The notes: generated by a model from the letters alone, not told the origin. A DNA stretch of 64,000 nucleotides from Cupriavidus necator A5-1 (GCF_000744095.1 NZ_JQLI01000004.1:1-64000); one strand, 5' to 3'. Counted from the first letter of the stretch, positions 53,111 through 60,760 are shown. Program-made: numbers and translations.

Positions 53111-53212
53111 ATGAGTTTGCGTGACAGCATCCTGCTGCTTGGCGGATGGCTTGTGCTTTGCGTGACGAGTGGCTCGATGATCACCTTCGCCGCGCAGGTC
53201 CTGCCTGGCTAA
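53111..53212 (+). CDS. 33-residue membrane peptide, locus B
   Basis: ATG 53111 to TAA 53210: MSLRDSILLLGGWLVLCVTS, then GSMITFAAQVLPG. One hydrophobic helix across nearly the whole peptide. GGAG is 8 nt upstream. A close relative (54901-55002) holds the same place in locus C with the shared pattern D-x-x-L-x-LGGW-x-x-L-C-x-x-SGS-x-IT-x-x-AQ-x-LP, so it is under selection. Function unknown; it could be a small membrane partner of the TDGAR protein. Confidence 0.75.
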   Translation: MSLRDSILLLGGWLVLCVTSGSMITFAAQVLPG

Positions 53213-53218
53213 AGCACA

Positions 53219-53254
53219 TGCCCCGATTGCTAGGGAATTACCCGAGCCTCGGGG
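53219..53254 (+). terminator. Hairpin between membrane peptide and tetR
   Basis: GCCCCG-type arms (from about 53220) pair with CGGGGC (53249-53254) across a loop that can itself fold (CCCGAG with CTCGGG). No T run. It may separate the two transcripts. Confidence 0.4.
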
Positions 53255-53263
53255 CATTTCGAC

Positions 53264-53292
53264 TTGAGCGTCTATCTTCGCGTAGATAAACT
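53264..53292 (+). promoter_or_regulatory. tetR promoter with operator; nearly leaderless
   Basis: -35 TTGAGC (53264-53269), 17-bp spacer, -10 TAAACT (53287-53292). The variant operator CTATCT-TCGCGT-AGATAA (53272-53289) lies in the spacer. The ATG at 53300 is 7 bp after the -10, so the mRNA would start at or next to the start codon. Confidence 0.75.
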
Positions 53293-53299
53293 GTTTTTC

Positions 53300-53866
53300 A
53301 TGAAAACGCAATCCGTACGCGAGCAACTGCTCGAGCACACGCTGGTCCTGATCCGACGCCGTGGCTTCAACGGCTTCAGCTACCGCGACCTGGCGGAACT
53401 GGTCGGGGTCAAGACGTCCAGCATCCACTATTACTTCCCCAGCAAGGACGACCTGGTCCTGGAGGCGGTGAAGGAGTACAGCGCGCGCATGTCCGAGCGC
53501 ATGCGCGCCATCGACACCACCTTGCCAGTTACCGAACAGGCGGCGATCTACCTGGCGCCATTCCGTGCCAGCTGCGGTTCGGACCAGATCTGCCTGTGCG
53601 GCATGCTGTCCACCGAGACGCTGTGCCTGCCTGAATCCGTGCACAAGCTGCTGCAGGGTTTTTTCCTGCTCAACGAGCAGTGGCTGACCAGCTTGCTGGA
53701 ACGCGCGCAACCGCAGCGCAGCACGCCGTTCCCGGTGCCGCCGCCGCGCCTGGCGCAAGTGGTGTTCGGCTCGCTGCAGAGCGGACTGATCGCGGCGCGG
53801 CTGTTCGGGACTTCCGATCGGGTCGAGGCCGCGGCCGATACTTTGATGGCGGCCGTGTCCGGCTGA
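53300..53866 (+). CDS. TetR-family regulator, locus B
   Basis: 188 aa from ATG 53300 (MKTQSVREQLLEHTLVLIRR); a longer frame from 53264 would overlap its own promoter. Helix-turn-helix FSYRDLAELVGVKTSSIHYY, then FPSKDDLVLEA. The ligand domain contains SCGSDQICLCGMLS with three Cys, which could sense an oxidant or metal (inference). Operator in its own promoter suggests autoregulation. About 65 percent similar by eye to the locus C protein over the first half. Confidence 0.9.
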   Translation: MKTQSVREQLLEHTLVLIRRRGFNGFSYRDLAELVGVKTSSIHYYFPSKDDLVLEAVKEYSARMSERMRAIDTTLPVTEQAAIYLAPFRASCGSDQICLCGMLSTETLCLPESVHKLLQGFFLLNEQWLTSLLERAQPQRSTPFPVPPPRLAQVVFGSLQSGLIAARLFGTSDRVEAAADTLMAAVSG

Positions 53867-53895
53867 GTTTTTCGCGCATATCAGTGGCGCGCTCA

Positions 53896-53933
53896 AAGCC
53901 GCCATGTGGCTTACGCTGCATGACGGCTTTTTT
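53896..53933 (+). terminator. Terminator between TDGAR modules B and C
   Basis: AAGCCGCCATG (53896-53906) pairs with CATGACGGCTT (53919-53929, one mismatch), followed by T residues to 53933. It closes the tetR transcript of module B. Confidence 0.75.
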
Positions 53934-54048
53934 ATCGGGCGCGATCCGGCTCGCGGGCCACGGCTTCGTCCCTCAATTAACGCAATAAAAACAAAGAGAT
54001 AGCAGGGACGCTGCGGTCCCTAATCCGGTCGATTAGAAAACTTTTTCC

Positions 54049-54077
54049 TTGACTATCTACCTAGTGGTAGATAGTAT
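54049..54077 (+). promoter_or_regulatory. Promoter with TetR-type operator, TDGAR locus C
   Basis: -35 TTGACT (54049-54054), spacer 17, -10 TAGTAT (54072-54077). Palindrome CTATCTAC-CTAGTG-GTAGATAG at 54053-54074. The 20 bp before it (AGAAAACTTTTTCC and on) is the same as in locus B. Confidence 0.82.
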
Positions 54078-54083
54078 TCAGGG

Positions 54084-54168
54084 CATGGAAGCGCCGCAGC
54101 GCCACCAAGCAGCAACAAAGCGCGGCTTAGCGACGATCCCATTGCATGACCGAAGGAGGTCATTTTTT
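54084..54168 (+). ncRNA. Predicted leader RNA or small RNA, locus C
   Basis: About 85 nt. The terminator stem is TGACC (54147-54151) with GGTCA (54158-54162), then T6 (54163-54168). The clearest of the three leader terminators. Confidence 0.45.
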
Positions 54169-54181
54169 CAGGACCGGTTAT

Positions 54182-54199
54182 CTATCTACTAGTAGATGC
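54182..54199 (+). promoter_or_regulatory. Second operator, TDGAR locus C
   Basis: CTATCTACTAGTAGATGC, 75 bp before the start codon, with the same two terminal differences as in locus B. Confidence 0.65.
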
Positions 54200-54274
54200 G
54201 GAATGAAGAAAGCGACTGCCACAGCCACTGATACCGATTGACGCGATTCACAACATCGCCCCCAGGAGCCCATC

Positions 54275-54826
54275 ATGAATGCCAAGTTCGCCAAGACCCT
54301 GATCACCGCCGCCACCCTTGCTGCCGCCTTTGCTGGTGGCGTGGCCAACGCCGCCGGCGTGAAGGACAGCACCTTCACCGGCGACAAGTACGGCTATGAA
54401 TTCCGCGTCGGCAAGGCGGATGCCTTCACCGACGGTGCCCGCACCGGCAATTTCGACCCCTTCACCGAAGGCGCCCGTACCGGCAACTTCGACCCGTTCA
54501 CCGAAGGCGCACGCGTCGGCAAGCCCGATCCGTACACGGACGGCGCGCGCACGGTCGCAGGCCTGGATCGCAGCGGCGTGTCCTCGCAACCGGCCCGCAG
54601 CTTCGACCCGTACACCGACGGCGCGCGCACGGTGGCAGGCCTGGACCGCAGCGGCGTGTCCTCGCAACCGGCCCGCAGCTTCGACCCGTACACCGATGAC
54701 GCACGTGTCGGCAAGGCTGACCCGTACACCGACGGTGCCCGCACGGTTGCAGGCCTGGACCGCAGCGGCGTGTCGTCGGAACCGGGCCGCAGCATTGACC
54801 CGTACACCGACGGCGCCATCGCGTGA
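54275..54826 (+). CDS. TDGAR-repeat exported protein, locus C
   Basis: 183 aa from ATG 54275 (CAGGAG upstream). Signal peptide as in locus B, then STFTGDKYGYEFRVGKADAF and eight motifs: FTDGAR, two FTEGAR, two YTDGAR, YTDDAR, YTDGAR and a terminal YTDGAIA. Three long linkers (TVAGLDRSGVSSQPARSF) against two in locus B. Locus C is a tandem duplicate of locus B with repeat reshuffling. The count of eight motifs is kept in A, B and C although linkers differ. Confidence 0.85.
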   Translation: MNAKFAKTLITAATLAAAFAGGVANAAGVKDSTFTGDKYGYEFRVGKADAFTDGARTGNFDPFTEGARTGNFDPFTEGARVGKPDPYTDGARTVAGLDRSGVSSQPARSFDPYTDGARTVAGLDRSGVSSQPARSFDPYTDDARVGKADPYTDGARTVAGLDRSGVSSEPGRSIDPYTDGAIA

Positions 54827-54900
54827 GAGCCGGCCGGCCTGGTGCCGGCCATCTGAATCTGCCAGGCCGCCAGCATGCGGCCCGACTCAAGGAGTTGATC

Positions 54901-55002
54901 GTGCGTTGGCTTGACACTGCGCTGATCCTGGGCGGATGGGTGGGGCTTTGCCTTGTAAGCGGGTCCCTCATTACGCTGATCGCACAAACGCTGCCGGCCT
55001 GA
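54901..55002 (+). CDS. 33-residue membrane peptide, locus C
   Basis: GTG 54901 (AAGGAG 6 nt upstream) to TGA 55000: MRWLDTALILGGWVGLCLVS, then GSLITLIAQTLPA. One transmembrane helix. Conserved with the locus B peptide. The tetR gene begins 29 bp later without a promoter of its own, so the three genes are likely one transcript here. Confidence 0.75.
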   Translation: MRWLDTALILGGWVGLCLVSGSLITLIAQTLPA

Positions 55003-55030
55003 ATTGCCGGCAAGACGAGGAGCTGGTCCC

Positions 55031-55618
55031 ATGAAAACCCGATCCGTACGCGAGCAGCTGATTGAACATGCGCTGGTGCTAATCCGGCGTCGGGGTTTCA
55101 ACGGCTTCAGCTACCGCGACCTGGCCGAACTGGTCGGGGTAAAGACCTCCAGCATCCATTATTACTTCCCGTCCAAGGACGACCTGGTGCTGGAAGCGGT
55201 GCGCGAGTACAGCACGCGCATGCAGGGGCGCCTGGGCGCCATCGACACCAGCCTGCCCCCGGCGGAACAGGCGCGGCAGTACCTGGCGCCACTGCGTGCG
55301 GGCGCCGGCACTGACCAGGCCTGCCTGGTCGCGATGCTGTCGGCGGACGTGCTGGCGCTGCCCGAGGCGGTACGCGCGGTGATGCAGGACTACGTCCGCT
55401 TCAACGAACAATGGCTGGCACACTTGTTCGAGCGCGCCGCGGCACAGCGCGAGACGCCGTACCTGGAACCGGCGCCGCAACTGGCACAAGCGGTGTATGG
55501 CGCGTTGCAGACCGGCCTGATCAGTGCGCGGTTGTTCGGCTCGGCGGAGCGGCTTGATGCCGCCGCGTCGCTGTTGACCAGCACCATGCCGGTCGAGCAG
55601 GCCTTAGCCGACGCCTAG
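55031..55618 (+). CDS. TetR-family regulator, locus C
   Basis: 195 aa from ATG 55031 (GAGGAG upstream). Helix-turn-helix identical in its recognition part to that of locus B (FSYRDLAELVGVKTSSIHYY, then FPSKDDLVLEA), so both proteins should bind the same operator. The ligand domain differs (TDQACLVAMLSADVLALPEA, only one Cys), so the two may sense different signals. No operator lies directly upstream, in contrast to locus B. Its 3' end overlaps the hydrolase remnant by 15 bp. Confidence 0.9.
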   Translation: MKTRSVREQLIEHALVLIRRRGFNGFSYRDLAELVGVKTSSIHYYFPSKDDLVLEAVREYSTRMQGRLGAIDTSLPPAEQARQYLAPLRAGAGTDQACLVAMLSADVLALPEAVRAVMQDYVRFNEQWLAHLFERAAAQRETPYLEPAPQLAQAVYGALQTGLISARLFGSAERLDAAASLLTSTMPVEQALADA

Positions 55619-56071
55619 CATGACCCGGGCCGCGGCGTCGCACAGCCACTGCGGATCGTCGTGGGGCAGGTCGTGGCCGGCCCAGTGGTGTGTCAGCAGC
55701 GGCGCGCCCCAGGCCTGCGCGATGCGTGTGGAACACATCGGATCGACCAGGCGATCGGCTGCGGACGCAACCAGCAGTACCTTGCAGCGAGGCGCGCTAG
55801 CGGGCGCGCGATAGCGTGCCGCAGCCAGCAGTTGCGCCAGCGCCGACTGCCGGCTGACCGGCGCATCGGCGGCGATGGCCTTCCACGCGTCGATATCGCC
55901 CGCCAGCGTATCGGCACGCGCGCAGGTGATGGCGTGGATGGTGCGCTCGCAGAGTTCGCGGTCGTGCCAGCGCTGCGCCACGCGCAGCAGCTTGCCCCAG
56001 TTGCGCGGGCGCAGCCCGGCAGTCGCTTCGTGGTCGATAGCTACGGCGATGGAATTAGTCGATGTGTGCAT
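55604..56071 (-). pseudogene. C-terminal part of an alpha/beta hydrolase
   Basis: 155 codons: RPRNWGKLLRVAQRWHDREL, then ITCARADTLAGDIDAWKAI, then CKVLLVASAADRLVDPMCST (acid) and THHWAGHDLPHDDPQWL (catalytic His). The nucleophile Ser half is absent, and the first 18 residues (MHTSTNSIAVAIDHEATAG) are unrelated sequence from the junction with the integrase stump. Not expected to be active. Confidence 0.7.
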
Positions 56072-56267
56072 CGCTCACGTTTGTTAGGCCGACGCCATGC
56101 TCGGCGAGCCAAGCATCGGAAACCGCTGCGTGCCAGGACCTTGCGCGCACGCTTATGACCGAGTATTGCTGTTCGATCAATGAATTGATGAATGCTTCGA
56201 GGTGTGGTGACAGCGGTCCTGTTGCACTTCGAGCGAGCGCAATCGCGCCCTCAATGGTCGGTTCCAA
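56055..56267 (-). pseudogene. N-terminal stump of a tyrosine recombinase
   Basis: LSPHLEAFINSLIEQQYSVI, then SVRARSWHAAVSDAWLAEHG and VGLTNVSDAHI match the SAM-like core-binding domain that begins phage and transposon integrases. The frame stops at 56055, where the truncated hydrolase begins. This marks a recombination junction. Confidence 0.6.
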
Positions 56268-56399
56268 GATGTTCTCCTTGCGGGCGGAATGCCCTACAAG
56301 GATGATTGCTATGTTCGGTAAAGTTGACCAGCATGTCCTGCGTCACCGCCTGAGCCGTTGTGACCAGACATAGTTCTGCGCAGGACATAGTTCCGGACG

Positions 56400-56960
56400 G
56401 TGTGCGAAATCCTGGGGATCAGCGGCGAACCGGTTGGCCAGGATGCCGTCGCGAAATGGGTCGCGCTGCACTACGGCAAGAGCTACGATGCCGAGACGGG
56501 CCCGGCGAAGGCGGAATGGATCCGTCGTTATCAGGAGTCGCACCAGGAAGCCGCGGCCCTGGCCACCAGCTCAGCGCCGCCCGGTGCGCCGAGCAAGGCA
56601 AGCCCACTATGCCTGCAACTGTACCGATCCACTGTTCCCGGTTGCGAGCTGGAATCGAACCGGGCAGGACATTACGCCCCGAGCAGATGCGCGATGGTAT
56701 CCAGAAACGTCTCGACGCCGCCTACTCCGAGGGGACGCCGCTCGAAATGATCGGCCAAAGCAAACTGCGGAAGTTTGCGCCTGATTTGGGATCCCCGGCC
56801 CCACTAAGGATCGCGGCCGGGGGGCGCCCACCCGCAGCCGGGAATCTCGGGCGAGGAGGCTCCCAATTATTGCTGAATAGTTCCGTGGTCCTCCCACAGA
56901 GATTTCAGCGAAGCCAGGGCCGCCCAGCCCCTTTATTCACCGCCGAGTGGAGCGAATAAC
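56400..56960 (+). pseudogene. Unidentified gene in two frames
   Basis: One frame (from about 56400) gives CEILGISGEPVGQDAVAKWV, then ALHYGKSYDAETGPAKAEWI, then RRYQESHQEAAALATSSAP. Later, another frame gives PEQMRDGIQKRLDAAYSEGT, then PLEMIGQSKLRKFAPDLG. Both stretches look coding but are not in one frame, and there is no family match. Probably a backbone gene with a frameshift, or two short genes. Confidence 0.3.
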
Positions 56961-57041
56961 TGCCCCACTCACTCGCTGTCTCGCCAAATTGAAAAGTGGT
57001 CGCCGGAACAGCCTAGTAATGATCCGGTTACGCGCCCAGTT

Positions 57042-58340
57042 TTATTCGCGCCCACTAGCCTTTTCCAAGTTCCCTACTCGTTCACTATCCGAAGCTGACT
57101 GCCGATCAGCAGGTTTGTCTCCGCCACCGCGACCTGAAGGATGGGCATATATGGCCCTGCCATAATATGAACTCGCTTTCAAAGGCGAATTACCCATTTC
57201 CGCTGCGGTAGCGACGACCCCCTGTCTTGCCTTCCGATTTGCCCCGAATTGGCCGCGCATTTGGTAGAGCGTGAATTTAGGGCCGTCCTTGCCGAACACC
57301 GCCCGTGACGAACTCCATAGATAACGGCGTGCCCGCATGTAAATCAGATCGAATTCCTCGCCAGCATTCATCAGGCGGCGCAGTGTCACCATGAAATCAT
57401 CGACGGCCGCCCTATCGCTTTCGTCTATCGATACCAGGCGGTATTTTGGCTCCCCCTGCTCCACCCCTTCCCCCACCGGTTCGAGCTCAAGCCGGGCGAG
57501 GCCCGCTGTCCAGTCGGCTTGCTGCCGTCGCTGCTTTGCCGTCTTGACCTGCAGGCGAGTTTTATCTTCATCAACCCAAGTTGCTTCCACCCATTCGACT
57601 GGACGCAATCCCGCAGCCAATCCGGCTCGCAACCAGGCACCGACCAACAAGCCAACGCTGATATCCCTGGATGACACCTCGGCGCGTCGGTCGAGGTATC
57701 GCAGTAGCCGGTCGAAGTCCCGCTTTGCGAAAGTACGTTTGCGTTGCGACTTCGAGGAGTAGCGCGTCGCAGTGGTGCCGAGTTTGGGACCCTTGAATCC
57801 ATCCTTCGGGCAACCTGCCAGCATGATTACCCTCGCCTGCATCGCCTCGGGATCGTCTGCCATCCCCTCCAGCCAGTAGAGCACCGCAGCACGGCTCGTG
57901 TTCCATGTCGACGGCCGCAGTTCCGGTACCCGGCGCAACAGTAGATCCACAATCTCCAGCGGGCCGACAGCTCGGCGTCTCGCGCCGTCTTCATCCTCGG
58001 CGACAACCTGCCGCCAGAGCGAGTCGACCGCCGCTCGATATCGAAAAAGGATGGGGTCGGAAACTCTCTGCACCGCGGGCCCGAAGGCGGTATTGGTAGT
58101 TGCGCTGATCGGATGCGGCCGACGCCCTTTCTTGCCTTGTGCCGGGTCGGCCCCCATGACGCCGTGTTCATCGTATACGTTCAGTCCTGACTCAGGACCA
58201 CCTGCTCGATGAGACATCTCCGACAGAACGTAGCTCGGGATCTGCCCTTTCTCCGCCGGAGACTTGAACATGGCTAGTGCGACCTCTAACCCAATTTTTG
58301 GCCGCTCATAGGCTCCCGCCGCTGCAGTTCCATCGTTCAT
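57042..58340 (-). CDS. Tyrosine-recombinase-like integrase
   Basis: 432 aa from ATG 58340 (GGAG 5 nt upstream), preferred to 58385. The C-terminal half has the recombinase pattern: AGLRPVEWVEATW (first Arg), LYQMRGQFGANRKARQGVVA (second Arg; the usual His of HxxR is Tyr) and MGNSPLKASSYYGRA (nucleophile Tyr). The N-terminal 230 residues are long and include a DNA-binding-like helical part. The divergent motifs resemble those of plasmid- and ICE-borne recombinases without close phage relatives. The repeat-rich region at 58430-59112 lies directly upstream. Confidence 0.75.
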   Translation of the reverse strand: MNDGTAAAGAYERPKIGLEVALAMFKSPAEKGQIPSYVLSEMSHRAGGPESGLNVYDEHGVMGADPAQGKKGRRPHPISATTNTAFGPAVQRVSDPILFRYRAAVDSLWRQVVAEDEDGARRRAVGPLEIVDLLLRRVPELRPSTWNTSRAAVLYWLEGMADDPEAMQARVIMLAGCPKDGFKGPKLGTTATRYSSKSQRKRTFAKRDFDRLLRYLDRRAEVSSRDISVGLLVGAWLRAGLAAGLRPVEWVEATWVDEDKTRLQVKTAKQRRQQADWTAGLARLELEPVGEGVEQGEPKYRLVSIDESDRAAVDDFMVTLRRLMNAGEEFDLIYMRARRYLWSSSRAVFGKDGPKFTLYQMRGQFGANRKARQGVVATAAEMGNSPLKASSYYGRAIYAHPSGRGGGDKPADRQSASDSERVGNLEKASGRE

Positions 58341-58429
58341 TTCCGCTCCGGAATGGCCCCCCGTTTTGTCGTTACATTCAATCATCTTCGATCAGATCTG
58401 AAAAGGTCGCAGTTGCACCGTCGAGTATT

Positions 58430-58735
58430 CTATACATGTGATGTGAAGCGCGTTCTCTGGTATGGTGAAAATGTGATCTTTGTTCTCGCAAAAATGTGAA
58501 CTTTTTTCACCCCGCGCCGCGGGCTTACCCAACCTGGCCCGACTCTGCACCCGCTCGCGCTTTAGGCGCCAGTGGGAACCTCGGAAGCGCGCTGAATTTG
58601 CTCGCCGACTAGCCAATACCCTTCCAAAGCCACCACTGCTCCCCCGTCGCGAATTGCTGAAGGCCAAGGCCATCCTGAACTCGGCTATGTGATCTTGATG
58701 TGAATTAGTCTCCGGCTATATGTGAGATTTACGAG
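58430..58735. repeat. Region with repeated TGTGA half-sites
   Basis: TGTGA occurs at least seven times (for example near 58437, 58442, 58471, 58493, 58687, 58698, 58719). One copy is part of TGTGA-N7-TCACC (about 58493-58509), a CRP-like dyad. The stretch is AT-richer than its surroundings and lies upstream of the recombinase gene. Confidence 0.45.
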
Positions 58736-58805
58736 TGCCAACGACGCTCATTTTTTCCTTTTTATTTCAATCACCTAGCCATACCCGTGGCGAGTCACCG
58801 TGCGT

Positions 58806-58843
58806 CATGTATTGAACCGCGCCGTTGATGTATTGAACCGCGC
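58806..58843. repeat. Direct repeat of ATGTATTGAACCGCGC
   Basis: Two copies of ATGTATTGAACCGCGC start at 58807 and 58828, 21 bp apart, about two helical turns. It precedes the 10-bp iterons. Confidence 0.6.
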
Positions 58844-58963
58844 TTGCCGATTTCTCCCAGGCGCACCGGCCGAATTCACGGGCGATAGGTCCAGCACTGT
58901 AAGGGGAGGACACGGTTGGAAATTTCGGGGAAAAAGGGTAAGGGTCGGAGCAGCAAGGCTACC

Positions 58964-59112
58964 GACGCGCTTGAAGCGCTTGAACGCGCTTGAACGCCCT
59001 TGAGCGCGCTTGAATGGCGGAAGTCGGGCGCCACGCCTCTGCGCCTCCGGGGCGGCTGGGTGCTTAAATGCGATTGAAAGCGCTTGAAAGCGCTTGGACG
59101 CGCTTGGAGGCG
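58964..59112. repeat. Ten-base iterons, GCGCTTGAA type
   Basis: About ten units of GCGCTTGAA or close variants (CCTTGAG, GATTGAA, GCTTGGA) follow one another at 9-11 bp spacing in two blocks, 58966-59014 and 59061-59112. Such phased iterons are typical of replication origins, partition sites or oriT-linked regulatory regions. No gene is present between 58400 and 59238. Confidence 0.65.
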
Positions 59113-59238
59113 CCTCCCCAACCGGTGAATCAAACTGCCGCCGTTGGGAGGCGAACTGGCTTGGAAGAATACGCGTGAGGGAGGCCGGCTGCGCCGGCCA
59201 GTGAAGAGGGCCGAGGAATGCCGGCTCAGCGAAGCTGC

Positions 59239-59706
59239 TTACATGGAGCGTTGGCGGCTTTCCTGTTCGCCGAAGCGGGCACGGGCATCCCGAAGATCGC
59301 TGTAGATTGAGGCACTGTCTTCCTTGGCAGTGGCAATCAGTGATGTGATCCGGCTAGCAGCAACAATCGGCGCGACCGTATCGCCGGCGGCTTGGGCATG
59401 TACCCTCGCCTGGTGCATGATGGTCATGATCCGGCGTTGAGTCGCTTCTGCCTCCTTCCTCTCGCGGTGGCCAGCGTACACGAGGAGGTCCAAGGCGGTG
59501 CGGCTGCTGTTCTGCAACCCGCTCAATAGCCATTCGCAGTCTGCGCCCCAACTCGCCCGTCGCGGGGACTGGAGATGCAAGTCGATGTCCGCAAAGGCCC
59601 CGGACATTTCGTCGGCCAGGCGTTCTGAGCTTGCCGTTACCGCGGCTTGCAGGCGCTGGAGATATTGCTGTTGCTGGCCGGCATGGGCAGGAGTCGGTGA
59701 GATCAT
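59239..59706 (-). CDS. Hypothetical helical protein (155 aa)
   Basis: Mostly helical: QQYLQRLQAAVTASSERLAD, then WGADCEWLLSGLQNSSRTAL, then EAEATQRRIMTIMHQARVHA. No signal peptide or membrane segment. No family recognised. It faces the iteron region with its 3' end and stands alone on the minus strand. Confidence 0.5.
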   Translation of the reverse strand: MISPTPAHAGQQQQYLQRLQAAVTASSERLADEMSGAFADIDLHLQSPRRASWGADCEWLLSGLQNSSRTALDLLVYAGHRERKEAEATQRRIMTIMHQARVHAQAAGDTVAPIVAASRITSLIATAKEDSASIYSDLRDARARFGEQESRQRSM

Positions 59707-59983
59707 CGGGATAGCAAATATCCTATAGGGTTGGGTGCTACTGCGAAATATACCTCTCCGGCCGACTGGAGTCTAACTCCCCTTTTGCCGCCGGAAAAGG
59801 ACGGTGAGAAAGATTTACGTGGTCCCCCCCTTGACATGGCATCATCGAATCGTGGGGCTAGAAGAACGACATTTGTAACGGTAACCTTCTGCCAGAAGAC
59901 CGCCTAACAATCGGCCATCAACCCGAGGGGATAAATCGGATGCCCCGCACCGACGTTGGGCACCGGATAACAGGACGAAGACC

Positions 59984-60640
59984 ATGAAGTTCACTAATCA
60001 CAACCTATCTGAAAAGGGATTGGCGCCTTTTACAGCTGTGATGGCTGCTATCGGCCCTGGCGTGGTAGCGGCCCAGACTGCTGCAGTCCAGGGCGTATTG
60101 AATTCCCGCACTTTGACGATGGCTACTTTGGTGCCCGCGTCGCTATTTTCGGTGCTCGCTTTGGGCTATGTACCTTTTGAGCTTGCACATGCGCTTCTCA
60201 CCGGTAATGTAACGGGCCTGAATGCCGCGCACCTTGAGGTGATGGGGTGCGCGCTCTGCATTTTCACCCTGGTGACGACTGCTCTTTACATGAAGGCGTA
60301 CAAGTTCGGCCCCGGCGTTTTCAGTCTCGCTAGCGCGTGGATAGTTCGGCTCGGCATAATAGGCGGTTTTGCGCTGGCGGCCATAGCTGGCTTTCTCGGA
60401 TATGAAAAGACCGGTTACTACATAGCCGCTGTGCTTGTCGCTTTCTATCCCGTTAGTGCCGCAGAGGACCTGGCGGCAATGATTGCCAAACACCCGGTCG
60501 CTGCCGGACAGCCGATGACCGAGGTTGAAAAGTACCTGTGGCACGGTTTTCCCGCCCTCGTGGCAAGGATATGCGGCTGGACTGGTTTTGCGATAGTCAC
60601 CCTGCGGGCCTTGATTTGGTTCATTCACCTTCGCCACTGA
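59984..60640 (+). CDS. Inner-membrane protein of unknown function (218 aa)
   Basis: ATG 59984 follows AGGACGAAGACC. At least five hydrophobic segments: FTAVMAAIGPGVVAAQTAAV, LVPASLFSVLALGYVPFELA, LEVMGCALCIFTLVTTALYM, IGGFALAAIAGFLGYE and YYIAAVLVAFYPVSAAEDLA, plus a C-terminal one. I do not recognise the family; its codon use is AT-richer than the neighbours. Convergent with the dotA/traY-like gene and separated from it by two terminators. A role in conjugation or exclusion is possible. Confidence 0.6.
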   Translation: MKFTNHNLSEKGLAPFTAVMAAIGPGVVAAQTAAVQGVLNSRTLTMATLVPASLFSVLALGYVPFELAHALLTGNVTGLNAAHLEVMGCALCIFTLVTTALYMKAYKFGPGVFSLASAWIVRLGIIGGFALAAIAGFLGYEKTGYYIAAVLVAFYPVSAAEDLAAMIAKHPVAAGQPMTEVEKYLWHGFPALVARICGWTGFAIVTLRALIWFIHLRH

Positions 60641-60678
60641 TGATGTCTCTACTTAGACGCCTAAGTTTTACGCACAGA

Positions 60679-60702
60679 GAAGCCCCGCCGAGCCGGGGCT
60701 TC
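60679..60702 (+). terminator. Terminator of the 59984 gene
   Basis: GAAGCCCCG (60679-60687) and CGGGGCTTC (60694-60702), 9-bp stem, then TTCC. Right strand and position for the plus-strand membrane-protein gene. Confidence 0.7.
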
Positions 60703-60760
60703 TTCCATTCTGGGCATGACCACCTCCGAAGCACCTTGCTGCTAGGGCCCCCCCAACGAA

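Noticed and set aside
52643..53905. 420-codon minus-strand frame full of APSVYGS repeats, and similar frames opposite locus C
   Set aside because: It is the antisense image of the TDGAR repeats; the plus strand has promoters, ribosome binding sites and a signal peptide, the minus strand does not.
56640..56680. tRNA-like T arm on the minus strand (GGTTCGATTCC)
   Set aside because: The flanking bases do not form the 5-bp T stem, and no anticodon or acceptor stem can be drawn.
59833..59860. TTGACA before the membrane-protein gene at 59984
   Set aside because: No acceptable -10 hexamer lies 16-18 bp downstream.
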